Shown piece by piece: positions 42,433-51,820 of a stretch of DNA of 64,000 nt. How positions within the stretch are numbered: the first letter of the stretch is position 1; every line of letters begins with the position of its first letter. The translations under genes were made by a program, and so were the position numbers. Source of the DNA: Soonwooa buanensis (GTDB taxonomy: Bacteria > Bacteroidota > Bacteroidia > Flavobacteriales > Weeksellaceae); the NCBI RefSeq assembly GCF_900167905.1, contig NZ_FUYZ01000004.1, positions 157,846-221,845 on the forward strand. Reading direction: 5' to 3'. The notes beneath the pieces were generated by a model that made no database searches, had not been told where the DNA came from, and worked only from the letters and a program-made list of their open reading frames with translations.

Positions 42433-43935
42433 TTAACTTATCATTGATAAGAAGATAAACTTCAACGAACTACCCACCATTTCGATAATAACTTGTGGGA
42501 AAATACCCATAAGAATTACAAAAACAGATAAACTTGCAAGAACTGAAAACTCTGCAGTCGAAAGATCTTTTGCGGTTGATAATAACATGTCATCTGTCTT
42601 ACCAAACATTGCTTTTCCGTATAATCTCAACATGTACACGGCACACAAGATTACTGTTAATCCTGATAAAACGCCCATGATGAGGTTATAATCAAAAACT
42701 GATTTAAGAAGGATAAATTCTCCGATAAATCCGTTGGTTAATGGCACCGCCATAGAACCTAGTAAGATGATCATGAAAAGAATTGCAAACTTGGGTGCGA
42801 TTTTCGCCAGGCCACCCATTTGTCTAATATCTCTTGTTTTAAATCTTTTATAAAGAATATCAGCACAGTAGAATAAACCTACAACGTTGATACCGTGTGC
42901 AAATGTCTGTACCAAAGCACCTTCTGCGCCTTCGATAACCAATGACGCTGGATTTGCAAGTCGCACTGTCAAAATTGCAGAAGCAAAAATCCCTGCAACC
43001 ATCAAGCCTACGTGAGATAGGGAAGAGTAAGCTATAATTCTTTTAGAATCGTTGTTGACAATGGCGATTAATGCACCATAAATAACACCGACAACTGCAA
43101 GAATAACAACAATATCTCCCGAAATTCCGCCAATTGCTAAAGGTGTAATCGGTAATAAATATCTTAAAACACCATAAACAGCCATTTTTAACATGATACC
43201 AGATAACAACATCGAACCTTGTGTTGGTGAATAAGTATACGTATCTGGTTGCCATGTATGGAACGGAAATACTGGTAATTTAACTGCAAATGCAAAGAAT
43301 ATAAACCAGAATATAACCGTCTGCTGATTAAGATTAAGCGCTGCGTTGTACATATCCGTTACCGCAAACGATGCCGAATAGTTGTAAACGTAGATGAAAC
43401 CAAGTAACATAAATAAAGACCCAACAAATGTGTAAACAAAGAATTTTGTTGTGAATTTAATACGTTTGTCTTCTTGTCCCCAAACGCCAGCAATAAGCCA
43501 AATCGGGATCAAAGTTACTTCCCAGAAGATGTAGAATAACAAACCATCCAATGCTGTGAAAACTCCAATTAATCCAAATTGCATTAATAAGATTAACGCA
43601 TAAAAATTGTTGTTGTAAGGCTTGTTTTCGTTGTATGAAGAAAGTATGATTAATGGTACTAAAATATTAGTTAGTATCACCAAAAGCATACTCATCCCAT
43701 CTATCCCGAAATGAAGTGTACTGTTAATAAACTGAAACCAAGGATATTGGATTTCGTATTGTAATCTAGAATCTACCGTTGGTCCAAAATCAAAATTGGA
43801 TAACATATAGAATGCTAAAAACATTTGTATAAACGCAATTGCCAGCGCAAGATGCTTGCTAGAAGAATTTCTCCATGCAAAAACCAATCCCGAACCTACA
43901 AGAGGTAATAGTAATAGTGTTGCTAAATATGACAT
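42433..43935 (-). CDS. nuoM: NADH-quinone oxidoreductase subunit M
   Basis: Antiporter-like membrane subunit of complex I, 500 aa with about 14 transmembrane helices. Family blocks: GIDGMSMLLVILTNILVP, the EVTLIPIWLIAGVWG helix with the key Glu, and LPVFPFHTWQPDTYTYSPTQGSMLLSG (written here only as the region around residues 220-247). It lies 2 nt after nuoL and 15 nt before nuoN on the minus strand. Confidence 0.95.
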   Translation of the reverse strand: MSYLATLLLLPLVGSGLVFAWRNSSSKHLALAIAFIQMFLAFYMLSNFDFGPTVDSRLQYEIQYPWFQFINSTLHFGIDGMSMLLVILTNILVPLIILSSYNENKPYNNNFYALILLMQFGLIGVFTALDGLLFYIFWEVTLIPIWLIAGVWGQEDKRIKFTTKFFVYTFVGSLFMLLGFIYVYNYSASFAVTDMYNAALNLNQQTVIFWFIFFAFAVKLPVFPFHTWQPDTYTYSPTQGSMLLSGIMLKMAVYGVLRYLLPITPLAIGGISGDIVVILAVVGVIYGALIAIVNNDSKRIIAYSSLSHVGLMVAGIFASAILTVRLANPASLVIEGAEGALVQTFAHGINVVGLFYCADILYKRFKTRDIRQMGGLAKIAPKFAILFMIILLGSMAVPLTNGFIGEFILLKSVFDYNLIMGVLSGLTVILCAVYMLRLYGKAMFGKTDDMLLSTAKDLSTAEFSVLASLSVFVILMGIFPQVIIEMVGSSLKFIFLSMIS

Positions 43936-43937
43936 TA

Positions 43938-45833
43938 CTATTTCAATAAAAAGTTAATAATTAAAATTATTCCGATTGCTAAAGACATGATCAAAACATA
44001 GTTTTCGACCTTACCATTTTGCAATCTCTTCGCTGCTCTACCAGAGTCTGCTGCGCCTAGTCCAATGAAAGTTACAATCGGATCAAGAACAGATCTATCG
44101 AACATTGACGCTGCTTTACCAAGTCCTTCAACTGGTTTTACAACACAAGCTTGATATATTTCGTCGATAAACAACTTCTTTGCAGAAAGTCTTTCCCAAC
44201 CAGTGTATTCTTCTTCTGGAAGCGCCACTTTCTTTTTGTTAACATAGATATTTTTAACAACGAAGAAGATAACAACAACCATAATAATCGTTAGCGCTAA
44301 CAAAATCATTTCGATGTTAAACGGAATCTCAGCCGCAGCTTGTGGATATTTGTAAACTTTACTTAACCAATGTGCCAAGTTTTGATATTCGCCATGTCCA
44401 ATAAAATGCGGAAGATTGATGAAACCACCAACTACTGAAAGAATCGCTAGAACAATTAATGGAATCGTCATAGAAGCTGGACTTTCGTGGATGTGCTTCT
44501 TTTGTTCTTCAGTTCCACGGAAATCTCCGAAGAAGGTTAAGAACAATAATCTGAACATATAGATCGCTGTCATTGCAGCACTAAATAATGTCAATGCCCA
44601 AAGAATAGGACTTTTTTCGTAAATCGTTACTAAAATTTCGTCTTTAGAAATCATACCTGACAATGGCGGAACACCACAAATTGCCAAAGTACCGATTAAG
44701 AATGTCCAATAAGTTACTGGGATTTTCTTTCTAAGTCCTCCCATAAAGCGCATATCTTGTTCGCCACTCATTGCGTGGATTACAGATCCTGCACCTAAGA
44801 ATAATAAAGCTTTGAAGAAGGCATGCGTCATAACATGGAACATACCAGTTGTATAAGCGCCTGCGCCCAAAGCAATAAACATAAAACCTAACTGGGAAAC
44901 AGTAGAGTAGGCCAATACTTTTTTGATATCGTTTTGTCTTAAACCAATGAAAGCTGCAACCAAAGATGTTGCTAAACCGATTAACAAAATTACATTAAGT
45001 GTTGTCGGTGCTAAAGTGAATAAGAAATTAGATCTTACGACTAAATAAATACCCGCAGTTACCATCGTTGCAGCGTGGATTAAAGCTGAAACTGGCGTTG
45101 GTCCAGCCATCGCATCTGGCAACCAAGTGAAAAGTGGAAGCTGAGCAGATTTACCAACAGCCCCAACGAATAAACACATTGTGATGAAGATAATCGCATT
45201 GCCATCCAATTCAAAAACTGTTGAATTTTCTGCAACGCTCAAGAAGTCAATCGCGTTAAGATGATGTGCTAAAGCAAAAATACCTAACAACAATCCTAAG
45301 TCACCAATACGGTTCATGATAAAGGCTTTACGAGCTGCTTTACCATATTCAACATTGTCGTACCAGAAACCAATTAATAGGTAAGAACAAAGTCCTACAC
45401 CTTCCCATCCGATAAATAGGATAAGATAATTGCTTCCCAATACCAATAACAACATCGAGAAGATGAAAAGATTTAGGTATGTAAAAAATTTATAAAAACC
45501 TTTGTCATGGCTCATATAACCAATAGAATAAAGGTGAATCAACGACCCGATTCCTGTAATAATCATCACCATCATGATTGATAGTTGATCAACTTGGAAC
45601 CCGAAGTTAACCTGCATCCCATTAACTGTGAACCACTCAAATGCTTTTACAATAACAGGCGCGCTATCTTTTGACATTCCTATAAAGATGCTAACAGCAA
45701 TAAGGAAAGATCCAAAAACAACCAAAGTTGCTAATCCTCCAACAAGAGTTTTAGGAAGATTTTTCCCAAACAAACCATTGATGAGGAAACCTGCTAATGG
45801 TAAAAGAATAATTGCGTAAACTAAATTTTCCAT
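43938..45833 (-). CDS. nuoL: NADH-quinone oxidoreductase subunit L
   Basis: The largest antiporter-like membrane subunit of complex I, 631 aa. It has about 16 transmembrane helices and the long lateral helix near the C-terminus. Typical motifs: GWEGVGLCSYLLIGFW, LPDAMAGPTPVSALIHAATM and HAFFKALLFLGAGSVIH. It sits 6 nt downstream of nuoK and 2 nt upstream of nuoM. Confidence 0.96.
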   Translation of the reverse strand: MENLVYAIILLPLAGFLINGLFGKNLPKTLVGGLATLVVFGSFLIAVSIFIGMSKDSAPVIVKAFEWFTVNGMQVNFGFQVDQLSIMMVMIITGIGSLIHLYSIGYMSHDKGFYKFFTYLNLFIFSMLLLVLGSNYLILFIGWEGVGLCSYLLIGFWYDNVEYGKAARKAFIMNRIGDLGLLLGIFALAHHLNAIDFLSVAENSTVFELDGNAIIFITMCLFVGAVGKSAQLPLFTWLPDAMAGPTPVSALIHAATMVTAGIYLVVRSNFLFTLAPTTLNVILLIGLATSLVAAFIGLRQNDIKKVLAYSTVSQLGFMFIALGAGAYTTGMFHVMTHAFFKALLFLGAGSVIHAMSGEQDMRFMGGLRKKIPVTYWTFLIGTLAICGVPPLSGMISKDEILVTIYEKSPILWALTLFSAAMTAIYMFRLLFLTFFGDFRGTEEQKKHIHESPASMTIPLIVLAILSVVGGFINLPHFIGHGEYQNLAHWLSKVYKYPQAAAEIPFNIEMILLALTIIMVVVIFFVVKNIYVNKKKVALPEEEYTGWERLSAKKLFIDEIYQACVVKPVEGLGKAASMFDRSVLDPIVTFIGLGAADSGRAAKRLQNGKVENYVLIMSLAIGIILIINFLLK

Positions 45834-45839
45834 TCCTAA

Positions 45840-46169
45840 TTATCCTCTTAATTTATTAAATATACTTACGTCCACAGATTTAGTATTTCTGTACATCATA
45901 GCAATAATTGCAAGTCCAACTGCTACTTCGGCAGCTGCTACAACCATGATAAAGAATACTAATAATTGTCCATGCGCATCACCTTTGTATGCAGAAAAAG
46001 CTGCTAACAAAAGATTGACAGAGTTAAGCATTAACTCCACACAACCCAAAATGATGATCGCATTTTTACGAATTAGAACGCCCAACACGCCTAAACAAAA
46101 CAAAATGGTACTTAGAATAATAAAATATTCTAAAGGTACAGATTGTATAAAACTGTTAACTTCTCCCAT
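45840..46169 (-). CDS. nuoK: NADH-quinone oxidoreductase subunit K
   Basis: Small membrane subunit of complex I, 109 aa with three transmembrane helices. The conserved Glu residues lie in LGCVELMLNSVNLLLAAFS and AAAEVAVGLAIIAMM. It is 2 nt downstream of nuoJ. Confidence 0.95.
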   Translation of the reverse strand: MGEVNSFIQSVPLEYFIILSTILFCLGVLGVLIRKNAIIILGCVELMLNSVNLLLAAFSAYKGDAHGQLLVFFIMVVAAAEVAVGLAIIAMMYRNTKSVDVSIFNKLRG

Positions 46170-46171
46170 TT

Positions 46172-46669
46172 TTATATTTCTTTTTTACCAATTAATACCG
46201 CACTAACAATACCTGCAAATATCAGTACTGATGCTAGCTCGAACGGTAAAACATATTCGTTAAATAATAGTCTTCCCAAATTTTTTGTTAATCCAACACC
46301 AGAGTCTACTGTTGCCGCTGCTGTGGTGTTACCAGTAAGACCTTTGTAAGCACCCAACATCCCGATAAACAAAATGCAAACCGTGAAAATCCCAATGAAT
46401 TTTGGAAGATTTTTCTTTTTACTTTCGTCTTTAGCATTAAGGTTTAACATCATTAATACGTAAAGGAAAAGCACCATAATAGCTCCAGCATAGACGATAA
46501 TCTGTACAATTCCTAAAAACTGAGCGTTAAGAAGAATATACATCGCAGCAATACTGAAAAACGTTACGATAAGGGACAAAACACTGTATAATGGATTTCT
46601 TGCAAATACAAAATACACAGCACTAAGAATTGCAATAAAAGCAACTGTGAAAAATAATATCTGATCCAT
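46172..46669 (-). CDS. nuoJ: NADH-quinone oxidoreductase subunit J
   Basis: Membrane subunit of complex I, 165 aa with five hydrophobic segments. The IVQIIVYAGAIMVLFLYVLM helix with its conserved Tyr and Gly is the family marker. It lies 2 nt after nuoI and 2 nt before nuoK. Confidence 0.94.
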   Translation of the reverse strand: MDQILFFTVAFIAILSAVYFVFARNPLYSVLSLIVTFFSIAAMYILLNAQFLGIVQIIVYAGAIMVLFLYVLMMLNLNAKDESKKKNLPKFIGIFTVCILFIGMLGAYKGLTGNTTAAATVDSGVGLTKNLGRLLFNEYVLPFELASVLIFAGIVSAVLIGKKEI

Positions 46670-46671
46670 TC

Positions 46672-47211
46672 TTAATAAGTTTTCTTTTGACGTTCACTAA
46701 TATCGATACGTTGTTCGATTTTCTCAACTAACTTGTCTTTACCGTAGACAAAATTTTGTCTTATCATTTCAACATCTACAAGACGATCTGTCAAGAAGAT
46801 GGCTTGCTTTGGACAAGCTTCCTCGCACATACCACAGAAGATACAACGTAGCATATCGATTTCGTAGATTTCGGCGTATTTTTCTTCTCTATAAAGATGT
46901 TTTTCGTCTTTTGTACGTTCTGCCGCCGTCATTGTAATCGCTTCTGCAGGACAAGCTACAGCACACAATCCACAAGCAGTACAACGCTCTCTACCTTCGT
47001 CATCACGTTTTAACACATGTTGTCCACGCCAGATAATAGCGCGTGGTCTTTGCTCTTCAGGATATTGTACGGATGGTACGCCTTTAACAAGATTTCGTAC
47101 AGCATGTTTCAAAGTAATCCCCATACCTTGTGCAATTGCAGGAAGGTATAGTTTTTCCTTCAAACTCATTTTCTTGTTAGAAACAACTTTTGATCTGTTT
47201 GTTAGTTTCAT
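46672..47211 (-). CDS. nuoI: NADH-quinone oxidoreductase subunit I
   Basis: Peripheral subunit of complex I carrying two 4Fe-4S clusters. At 179 aa the cluster motifs are CTACGLCAVACP and CIFCGMCEEACP, the double ferredoxin fold that passes electrons toward NuoB. It lies 2 nt upstream of nuoJ. The gap to nuoH (47212-47300) contains 7-nt-periodic sequence. Confidence 0.95.
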   Translation of the reverse strand: MKLTNRSKVVSNKKMSLKEKLYLPAIAQGMGITLKHAVRNLVKGVPSVQYPEEQRPRAIIWRGQHVLKRDDEGRERCTACGLCAVACPAEAITMTAAERTKDEKHLYREEKYAEIYEIDMLRCIFCGMCEEACPKQAIFLTDRLVDVEMIRQNFVYGKDKLVEKIEQRIDISERQKKTY

Positions 47212-47219
47212 TTAATTAT

Positions 47220-47247
47220 AGATATTAGATGTTAGACGTTAGATGTT
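47220..47247. repeat. Heptad spacer between nuoH and nuoI
   Basis: Four consecutive 7-nt units: AGATATT, AGATGTT, AGACGTT, AGATGTT. It lies in the short spacer upstream of nuoH on the minus strand. Confidence 0.75.
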
Positions 47248-47300
47248 AAAAGATAAATTCTATCTGATAGCACATCTTACATCATCATATTATCACTTTT

Positions 47301-48365
47301 TTAATGTCCGAATAACAAGATTAATGCTCCTGTTACTAATAGATTAACCAATGCTAGTGGAATTAAAGTTTTCCATCCCAAGTGCATCAATTGATCGTAT
47401 CGGAATCTCGGTAAGGTCCATCTTATCCACATGAATAAAATAATACCGAATATTGTTTTACTTAAAAATGCTACAACACTCAAGATACCAGCAACGTTTT
47501 CGCCCCAGTGTTGAGTAACCCAATCGATTCCTGGATAGTTGAAACCTCCAAAGAATAAAACAGTGATTAAAGCATTAGAAATAAACATGTTAACATATTC
47601 TCCGAACATGAATAATCCTAACTTCATCGAAGAATATTCTGTTGAGTAACCTGTTACAAGCTCAGACTCACATTCTGGTAAGTCGAATGGGTGACGGTTG
47701 GTTTCTGCCAAAGCTGCAATTAAGAAAATAATAAATGCAACGGGTTGGTAGAAGATATTCCAGTTCATCCCAGAAACCTCAGGAATAATACCCCAAAGTT
47801 TACCATGCGTTTGTGATTCAGTAATAACTTTTAAATCTAAAGAACCAGCCATCATAATGATTGCTAGTAACGAAAGTCCCATCGCTAATTCATAAGAAAT
47901 CATTTGTGAAGACGCTCTAACCGCACTTATCAAAGAGTACTTGTTGTTAGAAGCCCAACCTCCGATCATAATTCCGTAGACACCAATTGACACCATTCCG
48001 ATCAAGTAAAGTACACCAACATCAACGTTAGCAACTTGTAGGTCAAATGATTGTCCACCAATGTTAAGACTTTTTCCCCAAGGGATAACGGCACCTGTAA
48101 TTAATGAAATAAACATCACCAATGCAGGTCCAATTACGAATAGGAATTTTTCGGCATTTGCAGGTGTAAAATCTTCCTTGAAGAAGAATTTTCCACCATC
48201 AGCCAAAGGTTGTAAAAGTCCAAAAGGTCCCGCACGGTTAGGTCCAATACGGTCTTGCATAATTGCTGCCACTTTACGCTCTGCCCAAGTCGAGTAGGCT
48301 GCTACCGTAAGTGCTAGCAAGAATAAAGCTAGGACTAATATTAGTTTAAAAGTTAATAGTTCCAT
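47301..48365 (-). CDS. nuoH: NADH-quinone oxidoreductase subunit H
   Basis: Membrane subunit of complex I at the quinone site, 354 aa with about eight transmembrane helices. Diagnostic blocks: ERKVAAIMQDRIGPNRAGPFG near the N-terminus, AETNRHPFDLPECESELVTG in the middle and MWIRWTLPRFRYDQLMHLGWK at the C-terminus. It lies 75 nt downstream of nuoG. Confidence 0.96.
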   Translation of the reverse strand: MELLTFKLILVLALFLLALTVAAYSTWAERKVAAIMQDRIGPNRAGPFGLLQPLADGGKFFFKEDFTPANAEKFLFVIGPALVMFISLITGAVIPWGKSLNIGGQSFDLQVANVDVGVLYLIGMVSIGVYGIMIGGWASNNKYSLISAVRASSQMISYELAMGLSLLAIIMMAGSLDLKVITESQTHGKLWGIIPEVSGMNWNIFYQPVAFIIFLIAALAETNRHPFDLPECESELVTGYSTEYSSMKLGLFMFGEYVNMFISNALITVLFFGGFNYPGIDWVTQHWGENVAGILSVVAFLSKTIFGIILFMWIRWTLPRFRYDQLMHLGWKTLIPLALVNLLVTGALILLFGH

Positions 48366-48369
48366 ATTT

Positions 48370-48438
48370 TTGATTTGAAATTTGAAATTCGATTCAGAAT
48401 AAAATTCATCTTCAAAACGTCAAATTATCTAATTTTCA
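48370..48438. repeat. Degenerate heptad spacer between nuoG and nuoH
   Basis: The spacer begins with two ATTTGAA units and an ATTCGAT unit, then continues in weaker 7-nt periodicity (AAAATTC, ATCTTCA, AAACGTC, AAATTAT). It is less regular than the nuoC-nuoD spacer. Confidence 0.5.
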
Positions 48439-48440
48439 AA

Positions 48441-49457
48441 TTAATTATTGTTCTCGATTTTCTCCTCGTCTTTTTTAGCAATTTCTATAGCATCAGGATT
48501 ATCCAATTGTCTGTAATAATCTTTTGGCTTTTCGTAATGGTTAAGCGAGATAACAGAATGTCTGTCGATATGTCTAGGACCTTCGATGCTCCAATATTTA
48601 GGATCTTTTCTTTCGAAACGACATTCGTTACATATCCAATCTTGCACTTCGTCGTACTGATCTTTTCTTGCAGTTACGCGTACAATTTCGTCACCTTTCA
48701 TCCACAACACTGCTTTACCACTACATTTTTCGCATTTACAAGTTGCGTTAACAGGTTTAGTAAACCAAACTCTACTTGCAAAACGAGCCGTTCTGTCTGT
48801 TAAAGCGCCTACTGGACAAACATCGATAACGTTTCCGATAAAGTCATTGTCCAAAGCTTTGTTAAGATAAGTCGAAATCTCAGCATGATCTCCTCTGAAC
48901 AAAATACCATGCTCGCGCTTTTCAGTCAACTGATTAGCAGCCAAGACACATCTTGCACAAAGGATACAACGGTTCATATTTAATTTAATATAAGGACCGA
49001 TGTCATCTGCATCGTAAGTATTTCTTTCGAACTCCGTTCTTGTCCCTTCAACACCGTGCTCGTATCCCAAATCCTGAAGATGACATTCTCCAGCTTGGTC
49101 ACAAATAGGGCAGTCCAAAGGGTGATTGATTAATAAAAATTCGGTTACCGCTTTACGACCTTCTTGTGCTTTTTCCGAAGTTAAATTTTTAACTTCCATA
49201 CCGTCCATAACGCCAGTTCTACAACTCGCTACCAATTTTGGCATTGGACGAGGATCAGCTTCAGAACCTTTTGACACTTCTACCAAACATGTTCTGCAAC
49301 GGCCACCACTGGTTTCCAACTTGCTATAATAACACATCGCAGGCGGAACAGATTTGCCACCGATTTGTCTAGCAGCTTCCAAAATAGAAGTACCAGGCAA
49401 GACTTCGGTTGTCTGTCCGTCGATGGTTACTTTAAATTTTTTAATTTCTTCGCTCAT
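48441..49457 (-). CDS. nuoG: NADH-quinone oxidoreductase subunit G, short form
   Basis: Iron-sulfur subunit of complex I, 338 aa against about 900 in E. coli. It keeps the 2Fe-2S ferredoxin domain (MCYYSKLETSGGRCRTCLVE), the His-Cys3 domain (HPLDCPICDQAGECHLQD), a 4Fe-4S site (CILCARCVLA) and an N-terminal part of the molybdopterin oxidoreductase domain with CKCEKC...CNEC. The large molybdopterin-like domain is absent. The frame ends cleanly in an acidic tail with no downstream remnant, so this is the short form usual in Flavobacteriia and not a truncation. It follows the inserted outer-membrane gene. Confidence 0.92.
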   Translation of the reverse strand: MSEEIKKFKVTIDGQTTEVLPGTSILEAARQIGGKSVPPAMCYYSKLETSGGRCRTCLVEVSKGSEADPRPMPKLVASCRTGVMDGMEVKNLTSEKAQEGRKAVTEFLLINHPLDCPICDQAGECHLQDLGYEHGVEGTRTEFERNTYDADDIGPYIKLNMNRCILCARCVLAANQLTEKREHGILFRGDHAEISTYLNKALDNDFIGNVIDVCPVGALTDRTARFASRVWFTKPVNATCKCEKCSGKAVLWMKGDEIVRVTARKDQYDEVQDWICNECRFERKDPKYWSIEGPRHIDRHSVISLNHYEKPKDYYRQLDNPDAIEIAKKDEEKIENNN

Positions 49458-49497
49458 TATCTTATTGTTATAAGCTTATCATTAAGGCAAAAGCCTG

Positions 49498-50337
49498 TTA
49501 ATTTTTCTTTTTTAAACCGAAAATATATCCGATTCCTAAATTAGCCTGTGCAAACATAAAATCTTGTGACGCTTTATCAGGCTTATTGTTCAATGTTGTT
49601 TTGATATCTGGCATATTGATGTAACCAATTTTACCTTCCAATCTCAACATAATATGATTTGCAAAAATAGCATTGAAACTCGCTCTCGCATCAGCTCCAA
49701 ATCCTGCTAAATGAAATCTGTCGCTTCTTTCGTTTCCAAATAATTTAACATTACTTTTCGGAAACAGAGCGCCAACACCGGCTCCGTAAGCAAATTCTAC
49801 ATCGAATCCTTTTTTGTTAAGGATGTTTTGATATTTTTCAACACCAACGTTGATGTAGTTAAGTCCATCGGTATGTTCGAAAGTTAAAAACTGCTCATTC
49901 GTAAGATTAACCGCCGAACCTGGCTGGATCATATTGGCATAAGTCGGATCCGAAATGTGACCTTCGAAGCCAACAGTTTGGTTTTGATCCATCACATACT
50001 TCATGTGGTCAAGACCTAAAACAACTGCAACATTATCTTTTACAAAATATCCAATTCTGGCATTAGTCTGTGGAATTGTCCAACTGTCTGGCGCAAAATA
50101 ATCCTTAAAAGTGAATGGTGTAATTCTATCATGAGCACTTACACTTTTCAATGTAAAGTCATAACCATTTCCTTTAAAATGAATATCTGAGTCACTATAA
50201 GCTGCGGTATTCCAACCCCAGAATAAAAATATTTTTCCTTTTTTAGTTAAAGAACTATCCTCTTGTGAAGTTTGTGATTGTGCAAAACCTAAAGTTGTTG
50301 ACAAGGCACAAAGTCCAGCTACAATTAATTTTTTCAT
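49498..50337 (-). CDS. Outer-membrane beta-barrel protein inside the nuo operon
   Basis: A 279-aa protein with signal peptide MKKLIVAGLCALSTTLGFAQ and a beta-strand-rich body of alternating aromatic and polar residues (KIFLFWGWNTAAYSDSD, then MLRLEGKIGYINMPD), ending in QANLGIGYIFGLKKKN. It looks like an 8- to 12-stranded outer-membrane barrel. The ATG at 50337 lies 1 nt after the nuoF stop, and nuoG follows 40 nt later, so it is co-transcribed in complex I. I see no iron-sulfur or quinone motif. No role in complex I is known; it could be an accessory or passenger gene. Confidence 0.8.
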   Translation of the reverse strand: MKKLIVAGLCALSTTLGFAQSQTSQEDSSLTKKGKIFLFWGWNTAAYSDSDIHFKGNGYDFTLKSVSAHDRITPFTFKDYFAPDSWTIPQTNARIGYFVKDNVAVVLGLDHMKYVMDQNQTVGFEGHISDPTYANMIQPGSAVNLTNEQFLTFEHTDGLNYINVGVEKYQNILNKKGFDVEFAYGAGVGALFPKSNVKLFGNERSDRFHLAGFGADARASFNAIFANHIMLRLEGKIGYINMPDIKTTLNNKPDKASQDFMFAQANLGIGYIFGLKKKN

Positions 50338-50338
50338 T

Positions 50339-51694
50339 TTAGTTTCCTGCAACTACAGGAATTGGGTCGGCATAATTAGCCAGGCCGTAATTTTGAGTTA
50401 AACATAATTCCGGATTGTTAACATGCCATTCGAACTCATCACGGAAGTGGCGAATCGCCGCTGCAACAGGCCAAGCCGCTGCATCTCCTAATGGACAAAT
50501 GGTGTTACCTTCAATTTTTCTTTGGATGTCCCAAAGTAGATCGATGTCTGCTAAAGTTCCTTTTCCGGCATCAATTTTCTTTAAGATTTTGTACATCCAT
50601 CCTGTACCTTCACGACAAGGCGTACATTGTCCACAGCTTTCGTGGTTGTAGAATCTCGCCAAAGTCATTGTATGTTCTACAACGCATTGATCTTCATCCA
50701 AAACTTCGAAACCTCCAGAACCCATCATTGTTCCTGTTGCGAAACCACCATCTGCAAGAGATTCGTAATTCATCAAACGAGGTTCACCATTAATAGTTTT
50801 TAAAAGTAAATTCGCTGGTAAAATCGGCACCGAAGAACCTCCAGGAATACAAGCTTTTAATTTTTTACCATTCGGGATTCCACCACAATATTCTTCGGAA
50901 TAAATAAACTCTTCCACAGAAATTGTCATGTCAATTTCGTAAACGCCTGGTTTGTTAATGTTACCACAAGCCGAAATTAATTTAGTTCCCGTTGAGCGTC
51001 CAACACCAATTTTGGCATATTCAGCTCCAGTAATATTGATAATCGGCACAACTGCCGCAATTGTTTCTACATTGTTAACCACGGTTGGTCTTTCCCAAAG
51101 TCCTTTAACAGCAGGGAAAGGTGGTTTAAGACGAGGATTTCCTCTTTTACCTTCAAGAGATTCTAGCAAAGCCGTTTCTTCTCCACAGATATAAGCACCA
51201 GCACCACGTTGAACATATATTTCTAAATCGAAACCAGTTCCTAAGATATTTTTACCTAAGAAACCAGCTTTTTTAGCTTCTTCAATCGCTTCTTCTAAGA
51301 TATCTGGAATCCAAGAATATTCGCCACGAATGTAGATATAAGAAGTGTTTGCACCTAAAGTGTAAGACGAAATGATCATCCCTTCTATCAAAAGATGCGG
51401 AATGAATTCCATCAAGTATCTATCCTTGAAAGTCCCAGGCTCCGACTCATCGGCGTTAACTACCAAGTGTCTTGGTACGCCTTCTGGTTTCGCTAAGAAA
51501 CTCCACTTCATCCCAGTGGGGAAACCTGCACCACCACGACCACGAAGTCCAGAAGTTTTAACTTCTTCTAAAACTTCATCGGTTGTCATTTTCAAAGCTT
51601 TTTCAACAGCCTCATAGCCACCTTGCTTTCGATACACATCGAAATATCTAATGCCTTCTACGTGGGCGTCTTTAAGTAAAAGTTTTTTACTCAT
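50339..51694 (-). CDS. nuoF: NADH-quinone oxidoreductase subunit F
   Basis: NADH- and FMN-binding subunit of complex I, 451 aa. LRGRGGAGFPTGMKWSF is the NADH site, GAYICGEETALLESLEG the FMN region, and ESCGQCTPCREGTGWM plus a later Cys hold the 4Fe-4S cluster N3. The gap to nuoE (51695-51820) is AT-rich with a weak hairpin. The next gene downstream, unusually, is an outer-membrane protein and not nuoG. Confidence 0.96.
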   Translation of the reverse strand: MSKKLLLKDAHVEGIRYFDVYRKQGGYEAVEKALKMTTDEVLEEVKTSGLRGRGGAGFPTGMKWSFLAKPEGVPRHLVVNADESEPGTFKDRYLMEFIPHLLIEGMIISSYTLGANTSYIYIRGEYSWIPDILEEAIEEAKKAGFLGKNILGTGFDLEIYVQRGAGAYICGEETALLESLEGKRGNPRLKPPFPAVKGLWERPTVVNNVETIAAVVPIINITGAEYAKIGVGRSTGTKLISACGNINKPGVYEIDMTISVEEFIYSEEYCGGIPNGKKLKACIPGGSSVPILPANLLLKTINGEPRLMNYESLADGGFATGTMMGSGGFEVLDEDQCVVEHTMTLARFYNHESCGQCTPCREGTGWMYKILKKIDAGKGTLADIDLLWDIQRKIEGNTICPLGDAAAWPVAAAIRHFRDEFEWHVNNPELCLTQNYGLANYADPIPVVAGN

Positions 51695-51820
51695 TTTTAT
51701 TTGCTTATTGCAATCGGCTTTTACACTTTGACAAGCGTTGTGTGTTAGCTTTTTGCATTTTAATATTAATTACCTAGGTTTGATTTAATTAAAAAAAAAA
51801 TCAAATCTTTTTAAACTTTA

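Noticed and set aside
48375-48803. 142-aa plus-strand frame over nuoG
   Set aside because: Fully antisense to a well-conserved complex I gene, with no promoter or family resemblance.
48441-49457. nuoG as a truncated pseudogene
   Set aside because: All cluster-binding motifs are intact and the short length is usual for Flavobacteriia complex I; no remnant of the missing domain lies downstream.
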